Assembly (NCBI GenBank): GCA_003354055.1
Contig: PIVQ01000290.1
Span: forward strand, 1 to 8,341
DNA: 8,341 nucleotides
Reading direction: 5' to 3'
From: Desulfobacteraceae bacterium
Lineage (GTDB): Bacteria > Desulfobacterota > Desulfobacteria > Desulfobacterales > Desulfobacteraceae
Shown: positions 1 through 7,500 of the stretch, in pieces
Position numbering within the stretch: position 1 is the first letter of the stretch
How the letters are laid out: every line of letters starts with the position of its first letter
Notes under the pieces: generated by a model
The model's input: only the letters and a program-made list of their open reading frames with translations
The model's database searches: none
What the model was told of the DNA's origin: nothing
Position numbers and translations under genes: made by a program

Positions 1-2
1 AA

Positions 3-551
3 TATCCGGATGTCCGGCTCAAACCGGAAAAAATGCTGGTGGATGAAGGGGATGTCATCACTGCAGGCGGGGTTACGGCATATATGGATCTGGCTCTTTA
101 TCTGACGGCCCGGTTCGGCTCCCCGGAACTGGCCTCCACCCTGTCCAAATCCCTGCTTATTGATCCCCTGCGGGCCTCCCAGACCCCATACACGGCCAAG
201 GTATTCAACACCACCCACGGAGATGAGACCATCTTAAGTCTCCAGACCTGGATGGAGACGAATCATTCAAGCCGCCTCACCATCTCCAATCTGGCCGATC
301 AGGCAGGGCTTGGGCAAAGAACCCTGGCCCGCCGTTTTAAAAAAGCCACCGGAGATACCCCGCTTGAATACCTCCAGCATCTCCGCCTGGGTGCGGCACG
401 AACCCTTTTGGAAACCACCACGACACCGGTTGATCAGATCACCTGGGATGTTGGATATGAGGATGTCAGTTCGTTCAGACGACTGTTCAAACGACAGACA
501 GGTCTTTCTCCCACAGCCTATCGAAAACGATTCGGATTATATCGGATCTGA
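3..551 (+). CDS. GlxA-family AraC-type transcriptional regulator, C-terminal part (5' end outside window)
   Basis: The frame is open from the first bases of the window, so the gene starts upstream; 182 residues are visible and an internal ATG at 33 is not the real start. Visible residues 1-45 match the end of a DJ-1/PfpI (class I glutamine amidotransferase-like) domain, with the family signature TAGGVTAYMDLAL. The C-terminal ~100 residues are an AraC/XylS DNA-binding domain with two helix-turn-helix units: the first at about 92-120 (LTISNLADQAGLGQRTLARRF), the second at about 142-180, ending in the typical GLSPTAYRKRF. This DJ-1-plus-AraC architecture is that of GlxA-like regulators, which are cytoplasmic DNA-binding proteins. 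The inducer and target genes cannot be read from this fragment. The next gene lies 164 bp downstream on the same strand and has its own candidate promoter, so co-transcription is possible but not indicated. The family call is firm. Confidence 0.9.
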   Translation, partial: YPDVRLKPEKMLVDEGDVITAGGVTAYMDLALYLTARFGSPELASTLSKSLLIDPLRASQTPYTAKVFNTTHGDETILSLQTWMETNHSSRLTISNLADQAGLGQRTLARRFKKATGDTPLEYLQHLRLGAARTLLETTTTPVDQITWDVGYEDVSSFRRLFKRQTGLSPTAYRKRFGLYRI

Positions 552-585
552 TAAAAAGCGCCTCTGTAATATTCTCAATAACGGC

Positions 586-614
586 TTGCATAACCCCGTG
601 ACTTACGGTAAAAT
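586..614 (+). promoter_or_regulatory. Candidate sigma70 promoter for the hybrid histidine kinase
   Basis: TTGCAT (586-591) is followed after exactly 17 bp by TAAAAT (609-614). The -10 box matches 5 of 6 consensus bases, but the -35 box matches only TTG. It would give a leader of about 95 nt before the ATG at 716. A second, similar pair lies closer to the gene, TTGCAC at 652-657 and TAAAAT at 677-682, but its spacer is 19 bp. Sequence alone does not choose between them. Confidence 0.3.
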
Positions 615-704
615 TTTTAGACTTCATCAATATCAGATACATCACTATAGTTTGCACAAAGAACGCTGGCTTGCGCTAAAATAATGCCGGCAGTTTAAAT
701 GCTT

Positions 705-710
705 AAGGAG
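705..710 (+). promoter_or_regulatory. Shine-Dalgarno site of the hybrid histidine kinase
   Basis: AAGGAG lies 5 nt before the ATG at 716. It is the only strong ribosome binding site in the 164-bp gap and fixes the start of the kinase. Confidence 0.85.
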
Positions 711-715
711 CCAGA

Positions 716-3541
716 ATGAAAAACCCGCTCCCCAAAGGAAGCGAGCGATTAAATGTCCTGAAAATTATGATTATCCTGTGCATCTGCTGGGTTGTCATGA
801 TCACCGGCTTTTTATTCTGGGAAATAAACAACCAGAAACAATCCATTAATGATCTTGCCATTGTTGAGGCCCGGGCAAGCTTTAACAAGGACCTGGCATA
901 TCGGCGCTGGTCTGCGGGCCACGGCGGAACCTATGTCCCGGTCACCAAGACAACCCCGCCCAACCCATATCTGAAACACATCGAGGAACGCGATATTTTC
1001 ACCCCGTCGGGCAAGGCACTGACCCTGGTCAACCCGGCTTATATGACACGGCAGGTCCATGAACTCGGACAAATCCAATACGGGACAAAAGGGCATATTA
1101 CAAGCCTGAATCCCCTCCGCCCCGAAAACCGTCCGGATGCCTGGGAAGCTGACGCCTTAAGGGCCTTTGAAAAAAATGTAGATGAAATTCATGCTATCAG
1201 CCGAATTGACGGTAATGAGTATTTAAGATTGATGCGACCCTTGTATACCGAGAAAAAATGCCTGAAATGTCACTTCGATCAAGGCTATAAATTAGGCGAT
1301 CTTCGGGGCGGGATAAGTGTTTCTGTTCCTATTGAACCCTATAGAATCATTGCCCGAAAAAACATACAAAACCTGGCCCTGGTCCACCTGATGATCGGGA
1401 GTATTGGCATCATCGCTTTGATATTTGGCGGTTTGTTGCTCAATAGAAAAGAAAAAGACAGATCAGTTGCCCTGGCATCTGAGAGAAAAAGCAGCCAAAG
1501 ATTTTATGCGATTTTCGAGCAGGCAGCAGTCGGGGTGGCACTTGTTGAAACCGAAACCGGCGGTTATGTCAGAATCAATCAGAAATTTTGCGATATTGTA
1601 GGCTATTCCGAAGAAGAGATGAAGCAGTACACGTTTATGAAACTCACCCACCAGGAAGACCTCCAACAGGGTATTGAGCAGATGGAGGATTTGAAATCGG
1701 GGGAAATAAGGGAATTTACACTGGAAAAACGGTACTTCCATAAAAATGGTACCACCGTCTGGGTAAGCCTCACCGTCTCCCCCATGTGGAAGCCGGGGGA
1801 AACACCGGACTATCACATTGCCATTGTCAAGGACATAACCGAGCGAAAGCAGGCTGAGGCAAAACTGATTTTCGAACTCAAGCTCAATGAAGCCATCGCC
1901 CATACTTCCAAGGGAATTGTGGCCCAGGAATATGATATCAAAAAAGTGTCCGACATCACTCTGAAATCAGCCCTGAAACTCACTGACAGCCACCACGGGT
2001 TCGCCTCTTTTATTGATAAAAACACCTTTGAAAACGTAGGCCATACCCTGACTGATATGTTCGGGAGCCAATGCAGGGTAGAGGATCTGAAAATTGTATT
2101 CCCAATCGGGGAGGATGGTAAGTACGGGGGGCTCTGGGGCCATGCCTTGAATGAGAGAAAAGGTTTTTTTACCAACACTCCGAATGCTCACCCCAGTTCC
2201 AAAGGCACGCCCGAGGGTCATATTCCCATTAAAAACTATCTGGCCGTGCCCGTGGTCATGGAAGAGGACCTGCTCGGGATGATTGCTCTTTCCAATTCCG
2301 AACGGGAGTATACAGACCTGGATCTTTTTTCAATTGAGAGGCTTGCTGAATTATTTGCACTGGCCATCCACAGGCACCAATATGAGACAGAACGGATCGA
2401 CATGGAACAGAATCTGCGCCAGCTTCAGAAAAACGAGGCCATAGGCGCCCTGGCCGGGGGCATTGCCCACGATTTTAACAATATTTTATTTCCCATTGTC
2501 GGTTTTGCGGAACTTCTTACCGATGACATACCCAAAGACAGTCCTTTGCGGGAAAGTGTGGATGAAATTCTCATTGGAGCAAACCGGGCAAAAGACCTGG
2601 TCAAACAGATTCTGACCTTCAGCAGACAGACCGAGCAGGAGATAAAGCCCCTTAAACCCCACCTGGTCATCAAGGAGGTGGTCAAACTCATCAAGGCCAC
2701 CATTCCTGCGACCATAGAAATCCGGCCTGAGATTGACAATAAATGCCGTACCCTGATGGCTGATCCCACCCAGATTCACCAGATTGCCATGAACCTGATC
2801 ACCAATGCCTACCATGCCATGGCAGATTCAGGTGGAAAATTGAAGGTTGTCCTAAAAAATGTCGATCTCGACGAATTTGGGGAAGACCTGAGTCTTGTTG
2901 CCGGCCCCCAGGTACTTTTATCCGTCCGGGATACGGGATCGGGCATGACCCCAGGCACCCTGGAAAAAATTTTCGACCCCTATTTCACCACCAAACCCAA
3001 GGACAAAGGAACAGGCCTCGGCCTGTCGGTTGTATACGGAATCGTTAAAAACTACGGCGGAGAGATACAGGTTAAAAGCAGTCCCGGTAAAGGCTCTGAA
3101 TTTAATATTTATTTTCCTGCCTATGAAAGTGACCCGGCACTGGAACAGGACTCAAAAACAGAACCCGTACAGCCGGGAAATGAAAACATCCTCCTGATCG
3201 ACGATGAAGAACCGATTCTTCGCCTCGAGCAAACACTTCTTGAACGGCTAGGTTACACCGTTGATACAGCCCGGAACGGAGAAGAGGCATTGAAGACCCT
3301 TACCACACGTCCCAATTTTTTTGACCTGGTTATTACAGACATGACCATGCCTAAGATGACCGGGGATATTCTGACCCGGGAAATCAAAAAAATAAGTCCC
3401 AAGCTCCCGGTCATTATCTGCACAGGTTTCAGTGAAAAACTCACACAGGAAATGGCTGAGGTACTCGGGGTAAGCGCCATTCTCACAAAACCCATCATTA
3501 AAACAGAACTGGCCCGGGCCATTAGGAACGTCCTTGATTGA
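716..3541 (+). CDS. Membrane hybrid histidine kinase: c-heme-type DUF3365 sensor, PAS, GAF, HisKA, HATPase, receiver
   Basis: This 941-residue protein is a complete inner-membrane sensor kinase. A helix at about 15-36 and a second at 220-242 bracket a periplasmic Tll0287-like/DUF3365 domain. That domain carries family marks (RRWSAGHGG, NPAYMTRQ) and a heme c attachment motif, C182-LK-C185-H186, followed by a GGISVSVP strand. In the cytoplasm come a PAS domain (about 262-377, ending DITERK), a GAF domain (about 389-552), and a short helical linker. The HisKA domain has phospho-acceptor H585 in GGIAHDFNN. The HATPase domain has N697 in its N box, D739-TGSGM as G1, FDPYFTTK as the F box and G765-TGLGL as G2. 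The receiver domain (about 822-940) has acidic D829/D830, phospho-acceptor D875, T903 and K925. All catalytic residues are present. The heme domain suggests redox or gas sensing (inference). There is no Hpt domain and no partner regulator next to it, so the output is unknown. It converges on the solute-binding gene with a 33-bp gap. Confidence 0.95.
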   Translation: MKNPLPKGSERLNVLKIMIILCICWVVMITGFLFWEINNQKQSINDLAIVEARASFNKDLAYRRWSAGHGGTYVPVTKTTPPNPYLKHIEERDIFTPSGKALTLVNPAYMTRQVHELGQIQYGTKGHITSLNPLRPENRPDAWEADALRAFEKNVDEIHAISRIDGNEYLRLMRPLYTEKKCLKCHFDQGYKLGDLRGGISVSVPIEPYRIIARKNIQNLALVHLMIGSIGIIALIFGGLLLNRKEKDRSVALASERKSSQRFYAIFEQAAVGVALVETETGGYVRINQKFCDIVGYSEEEMKQYTFMKLTHQEDLQQGIEQMEDLKSGEIREFTLEKRYFHKNGTTVWVSLTVSPMWKPGETPDYHIAIVKDITERKQAEAKLIFELKLNEAIAHTSKGIVAQEYDIKKVSDITLKSALKLTDSHHGFASFIDKNTFENVGHTLTDMFGSQCRVEDLKIVFPIGEDGKYGGLWGHALNERKGFFTNTPNAHPSSKGTPEGHIPIKNYLAVPVVMEEDLLGMIALSNSEREYTDLDLFSIERLAELFALAIHRHQYETERIDMEQNLRQLQKNEAIGALAGGIAHDFNNILFPIVGFAELLTDDIPKDSPLRESVDEILIGANRAKDLVKQILTFSRQTEQEIKPLKPHLVIKEVVKLIKATIPATIEIRPEIDNKCRTLMADPTQIHQIAMNLITNAYHAMADSGGKLKVVLKNVDLDEFGEDLSLVAGPQVLLSVRDTGSGMTPGTLEKIFDPYFTTKPKDKGTGLGLSVVYGIVKNYGGEIQVKSSPGKGSEFNIYFPAYESDPALEQDSKTEPVQPGNENILLIDDEEPILRLEQTLLERLGYTVDTARNGEEALKTLTTRPNFFDLVITDMTMPKMTGDILTREIKKISPKLPVIICTGFSEKLTQEMAEVLGVSAILTKPIIKTELARAIRNVLD

Positions 3542-3574
3542 TCCGATTTCCCCTATTGACATTTATAGTGATTT

Positions 3575-4336
3575 TTACTTTAGGTAGCTGTCCAGAATTT
3601 TTTGGTATCGGCCTAGCTTTACTATTTCTTCATAGGCCTTCTGAAGTTCCAGGATGGCCTCATCCGATGTTTGGATATTGAACGCATACCAGAGACTGCT
3701 CTTTTGCAATATGAAAATGGTTTCATATAACTCCGGATCAAATCCAAATGATTTTATCTCCCATATGGAGACATTTAACTCATAGGCCCAGGCATCGATT
3801 CTGTTGGAATTGAGTTTTCTGATGTTATTGATAGTTTTGGCCACAGGCTGGATATTTTCAGAAGGGATGCCTGCATTCAGCAGCAGTTGGTGACAGATGT
3901 CTTCCCGGATCACACCGATTTTCAGTTTTTTTAAATCTTCAATGTTATCGACTTTCAGCCGGTTTTCTTTTCTGGCAATCACCCCCAGTATGGTTGGGGC
4001 GATGGGCCCCACCCACTTGAACATTCTCTCTCGGTGTACCGTCCGGGTCATTGAAAAAAGAGAAATATTTTTTCTTAGCTGGATATCCTTATAAGATCGT
4101 GCCCAGGGCACTATTTTTATGTGGTTCCGGGAAATTTTTGAACCGGTCTGTTTAAGCATCTCCACAAGCAAATCCACGGAGATTCCCTTTATCTCCCCCT
4201 CTGTTTCAAAATTATATGGCGGGTAGGGCTCCGTATAAAAAATCAAATCGTCAATATCTTTCGCCAAGCCGGTTGTCGGATTTGCAAACCCCAAAAAAAT
4301 GAGAATCACAAAGATAAAGGATAAATATTTTTTCAT
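3575..4336 (-). CDS. Periplasmic solute-binding protein, family 3 (SBP_bac_3), orphan
   Basis: The predicted protein has 253 residues, the usual length for this family. A signal peptide is clear: MKK, then a hydrophobic stretch (about 5-18), and a likely cleavage after Ala25 (TTGLA before KD). The mature protein has marks of polar-amino-acid-type binding proteins: TEPYPPYNF near the N-terminus, G-I-SVDLL soon after, the SMTRTVHRER segment followed by WVGPI, and LKKLKIGVI at the start of the second lobe. The Arg in TRT and the aromatic residues are where such proteins hold a carboxylated ligand (family knowledge); the ligand here is unknown. The frame extends three codons further to a GTG at 4345, but GGAG at 4345-4348 sits 8 nt before the ATG at 4336 and overlaps the GTG, so the ATG is chosen. 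No ABC permease or ATPase gene is in view, so it may serve a distant transporter or act as a sensory binding protein. The gene looks more AT-rich than the kinase beside it. Confidence 0.88.
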   Translation of the reverse strand: MKKYLSFIFVILIFLGFANPTTGLAKDIDDLIFYTEPYPPYNFETEGEIKGISVDLLVEMLKQTGSKISRNHIKIVPWARSYKDIQLRKNISLFSMTRTVHRERMFKWVGPIAPTILGVIARKENRLKVDNIEDLKKLKIGVIREDICHQLLLNAGIPSENIQPVAKTINNIRKLNSNRIDAWAYELNVSIWEIKSFGFDPELYETIFILQKSSLWYAFNIQTSDEAILELQKAYEEIVKLGRYQKILDSYLK

Positions 4337-4344
4337 TTTTATCA

Positions 4345-4348
4345 CTCC
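4345..4348 (-). promoter_or_regulatory. Shine-Dalgarno site deciding the start of the solute-binding protein
   Basis: On the minus strand GGAG is followed by 8 nt and then the ATG at 4336-4334. It overlaps the alternative GTG at 4345-4343, which therefore has no usable spacing. Confidence 0.7.
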
Positions 4349-4422
4349 ATTATTTTATAGAAACAACCGGAGGAACATATAAGTTTATTTGGAAGAAGAA
4401 CAAATTTTAAACCCTTTTTTAT

Positions 4423-4451
4423 AATATATTTTATTCTGGTTGAGATGGCAA
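4423..4451 (-). promoter_or_regulatory. Sigma70-type promoter for the solute-binding protein gene
   Basis: On the minus strand TTGCCA (plus-strand 4446-4451) and TATATT (plus-strand 4423-4428) are separated by exactly 17 bp. Each box matches 5 of 6 consensus bases. Transcription would start near 4416, giving a leader of about 80 nt before the ATG at 4336. On the opposite strand a TATAAT (4420-4425) overlaps the same DNA but has no -35 box at a suitable distance. Confidence 0.55.
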
Positions 4452-4481
4452 GCGGGGTTTGATATAGTTTTGCCCCGGAAA

Positions 4482-4509
4482 TTGGACTTTTTCAAGAATC
4501 CTCTATAGA
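4482..4509 (+). promoter_or_regulatory. Weak candidate promoter for the NTT-HEAT-cNMP gene
   Basis: TTGGAC (4482-4487) and TATAGA (4504-4509) are 16 bp apart. Both boxes are weak matches (about 3 of 6 and 4 of 6). If real, transcription would begin near 4516, directly at the edge of the tandem repeats and next to the ATG at 4518. It is offered only because no better plus-strand promoter is seen in 4346-4570. Confidence 0.2.
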
Positions 4510-4517
4510 CTGCCGCA

Positions 4518-4583
4518 ATGCTGAACATCATTAAAAATAATGCTGAACATGATTAAAAATAATACTGAACATGATTAAAAACT
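4518..4583 (+). repeat. Three tandem 22-bp direct repeats running into a start codon
   Basis: Units lie at 4518-4539, 4540-4561 and 4562-4583, sharing the core CTGAACATSATTAAAAA. Units 1 and 2 differ at one base; units 2 and 3 differ at three. Unit 3 contains the ATG (4571) of the downstream gene, so the 5' end of the coding region appears to be the duplicated element. Across each of the first two unit junctions lies ATTAAAAATAAT (4530-4541 and 4552-4563), an ATTA-N4-TAAT palindrome; the two copies are 22 bp apart, close to two helical turns. They could be operator half-sites or a chance result of the duplication. Confidence 0.9.
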
Positions 4584-7500
4584 GGATTGATGTCCATGAG
4601 GACGAACTCAGCCTGTTTCTGTGGTCCATGATTCTTCTGTTTCTGATCCGGAGTTCAGGCATCATTTTCAGCAACTTTACAGAAACCGCCTTTTTAAAAC
4701 GGTATGGGGTTGAGTATCTACCGGTTGTCTATATGCTCAACTCCATAATAACCTTTGTGGTCATGGGATTTCTGGCAGGCATCATCGCCAGACTCGAGGG
4801 AAATCAGATTTTAGCCTATGTACTTTTGTTCTGCAGTTGTTCGGTTGCGGCCCTGCGCATCATCGTTCCCTATGATTTCAATTTTCTTTACCCCCTGCTT
4901 TTTATTTTAAAGGCCCAGTATGATATTCTGCTGGGTCTTTTGTTCTGGAATCTGGCCAATGATCTGTTTAATATCCGCCAATCCAAACGCCTGTTTCCCC
5001 TGGTCATTGCCGGAGGCGTTATCGGTGAAATCATCGGGAGTTTCGGAACCCCGATCTTAGGGGAACTCATCTCCATCAACAACCTGATGCTGGCCTACGC
5101 CATAAATACCATGCTGGCCTTTTTTACCATTACAAAAATGAGGTATCGGTTTCCAACACTTCTGTTCACGGCCGGAAAAGGCAAAAAGGCACAATCCCGC
5201 CCCAGTGTTACGGAACAGTTCCAAAACATTCGGGTACTTATCGGAGAGACTCCGCTGGTCACCATCCTGATTCTGTTAACCCTTCTGCCCAATATCGTCA
5301 TTCCGATTTTAAACTATCAGTTCAACTTTACGATTAACAGCCAGTTTGCCACCGAAACAGGGATGATCCAGTTCTTTGGATACTTCAGAGGGGTTATGAA
5401 TATTGTAAGCCTTGTACTGCTTCTCTTTGTCGGGAAAGTGTATAGCAGGCTGGGTCTTCCGATTGCCCTCATGTTCCATCCCTTTAACTATCTGCTGGTT
5501 TTCACGGCATTCCTGTTTCGGTTTGACGTGTTCTCTGCCATCTATGCAAGACTGTCCACCAATGTCATCCGGACCACATTTAACAAACCGGTTACCGATG
5601 TGCTGATGGGGATTTTCCCCACATCATACCGGTCAAAAATCCGGCCGTTCCTCAGGGGAACAGTGGTCAGAATCGGCCTGTTTACGGGATCCGGCATCAT
5701 TCTACTCAGCGAAGGCCTGTTCCCCCCCCAATATCTGTCCCTGGCCGTATTTCCGGTTGTGATCGCCTGGATTCTGACCACATTCTACTTAAAGAAGAAC
5801 TATTCAACCATTCTTTCCGGCCTTTTATCCAAAGATATGCTGGACATAAAATCCATTGAGGACCAGGATGTAGGCCACCTTTTCAAAGATGTGGGAACCC
5901 AGGATGTCTTGGTGCAGACCTTTTTGTCAGCCAAAGGCGAAGATGCATTGTGGTATGCCAGGTTGTTACTATCACTTTCAACACCAGACCTGGATACCCA
6001 TATTATATCCACGCTGAAAGACCAGGACACCGGGACAAAAACAGAACTGCTGGAGTTGATTTCCGACAAAGCAGATGAGCGGGATATCAGGGTTTTAGTC
6101 AAGATGGCCGATCCGAAAAACCAGGACGTGTTTATTGCCGTCATAAAAACACTGAAACGAATACGAACCGACACCCGTGCCCTCATTTCAAAAGAATTCA
6201 TGGATACAAGCCAGAACCCTGAAGTAAGGGCCTATGCAGCATCCTGCCTGTATGAAAGCGAGCCTGAAAAACTTTATAACATCGTTACATCCTGGCTTAC
6301 ATCAGAGGATGAATCAAAAAAGAGGGCCGGGGTGATTGCTGCCGGTGGGTCCGAAGATCCGTCCCATGTCAGTCGCCTTGCCAAACTGCTTGAACATCCG
6401 GAGCAGGACCATCTAATTCCCCTGATACTTCAGGCGATCCATTCATTACAGCCGGAAGGTATCAATGAATGTGCATTAGCTTTTCTGTCCCATGAAAAAC
6501 AACCGGTGCGCAAGGCAGCACTTGATGTGATTGAGATCAATGATGATCACACCCTGATGAGTGTGATCCCACTTTTGGCAGACCGGTCGGACCGAATCCG
6601 GGAAAAAGTGAAAAAAAAGATACAAACCGCGTCACACCAGAACGGTAAACTATTGATCGAATCATTGAATATGCCGCAGAAAAAGCTTCGGGAGGGCATA
6701 TTCAGTCTTTTAAAATCACTTGAAATAAAAGAACGGGACACCTTTTTATTTGCCCGGACCCAAATCGAAACAACCTATGTTAATCTGGCAATTCTTACAG
6801 CAGTGAAACAATTTTCTGGAACAACAGGAAAGACCCTGTTGAAAGAACATCTGGAACAAAAGAATCATGACAATATCGAAAGCCTTTTCCGGGTATTATC
6901 CATTAAAGACGTAAGCGGGCAATTCAGGATTGTTTTCAAAAGCCTTTTTTCAAAGGATACCCGGCAAAAGGCCAATGCACTGGAGCTGCTGGACGGGATT
7001 CTTGAGCCGTCCCTCCTGAAACTGCTGATGCCCCTGCTCGATGAAACGCCCCCTGCCAAAGCCCTGGAAAAGGGCAGGAAAAAGTTATCCCTGCCGATTT
7101 TTAACCATGACATCAATCAATTGTATCAATTTCTCCTGGAAGGGGAATGCTGGGTCAGCCAGATTCTTGCACTTTACAGTATTCGGGAAGAGGGTCTTTT
7201 CGATCAATACAAAGACACCATTTATAAACTAACAAAAACCGACCATCCGATTCTTCGACAGGAAGCCCTGCGGATTAATTCAGAGAACCAAACAAGCAAA
7301 GAGGATGATATGGGAACTGACATCTCGATTCAAGATAAAATAATTTACCTGAAAAAAATCGGCATATTTAAAAAACTAAGTGTAAACGAGCTGGCAGCCA
7401 TCGCAGCCATCGCAAAAAAAGTGGTCTATTCTCCCGGTGAATTTGTCTTCAAAGAAAATGATATTGCAGAAACCATGTATCTGATCATTGACGGAGAATT

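Noticed and set aside
310..684. A 124-codon plus-strand reading frame overlapping the AraC-family gene and the gap after it
   Set aside because: It lies largely in another frame of a clearly conserved regulator, has no recognisable domain and no ribosome binding site, and its composition reads like a shadow frame.
2425..2815. Long minus-strand reading frames inside the kinase gene
   Set aside because: They are antisense to the conserved HisKA/HATPase coding region, show no domain or start signals, and are explained by the codon bias of the real gene.
3542..3574. Possible terminator between the convergent kinase and solute-binding genes
   Set aside because: The 33-bp gap contains short T-runs but no stem of useful length on either strand.
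4337..4345. GTG start at 4345 for the solute-binding protein
   Set aside because: The GGAG ribosome site overlaps this GTG, while the ATG at 4336 has proper 8-nt spacing and begins a standard MKK signal peptide.
4446..4461. Possible sigma54 promoter on the plus strand (TGGCAAG followed by GTTTG)
   Set aside because: The -24-like TGGCA element is present but the -12 GC is missing at the required distance; the same bases make a better minus-strand -35 box.
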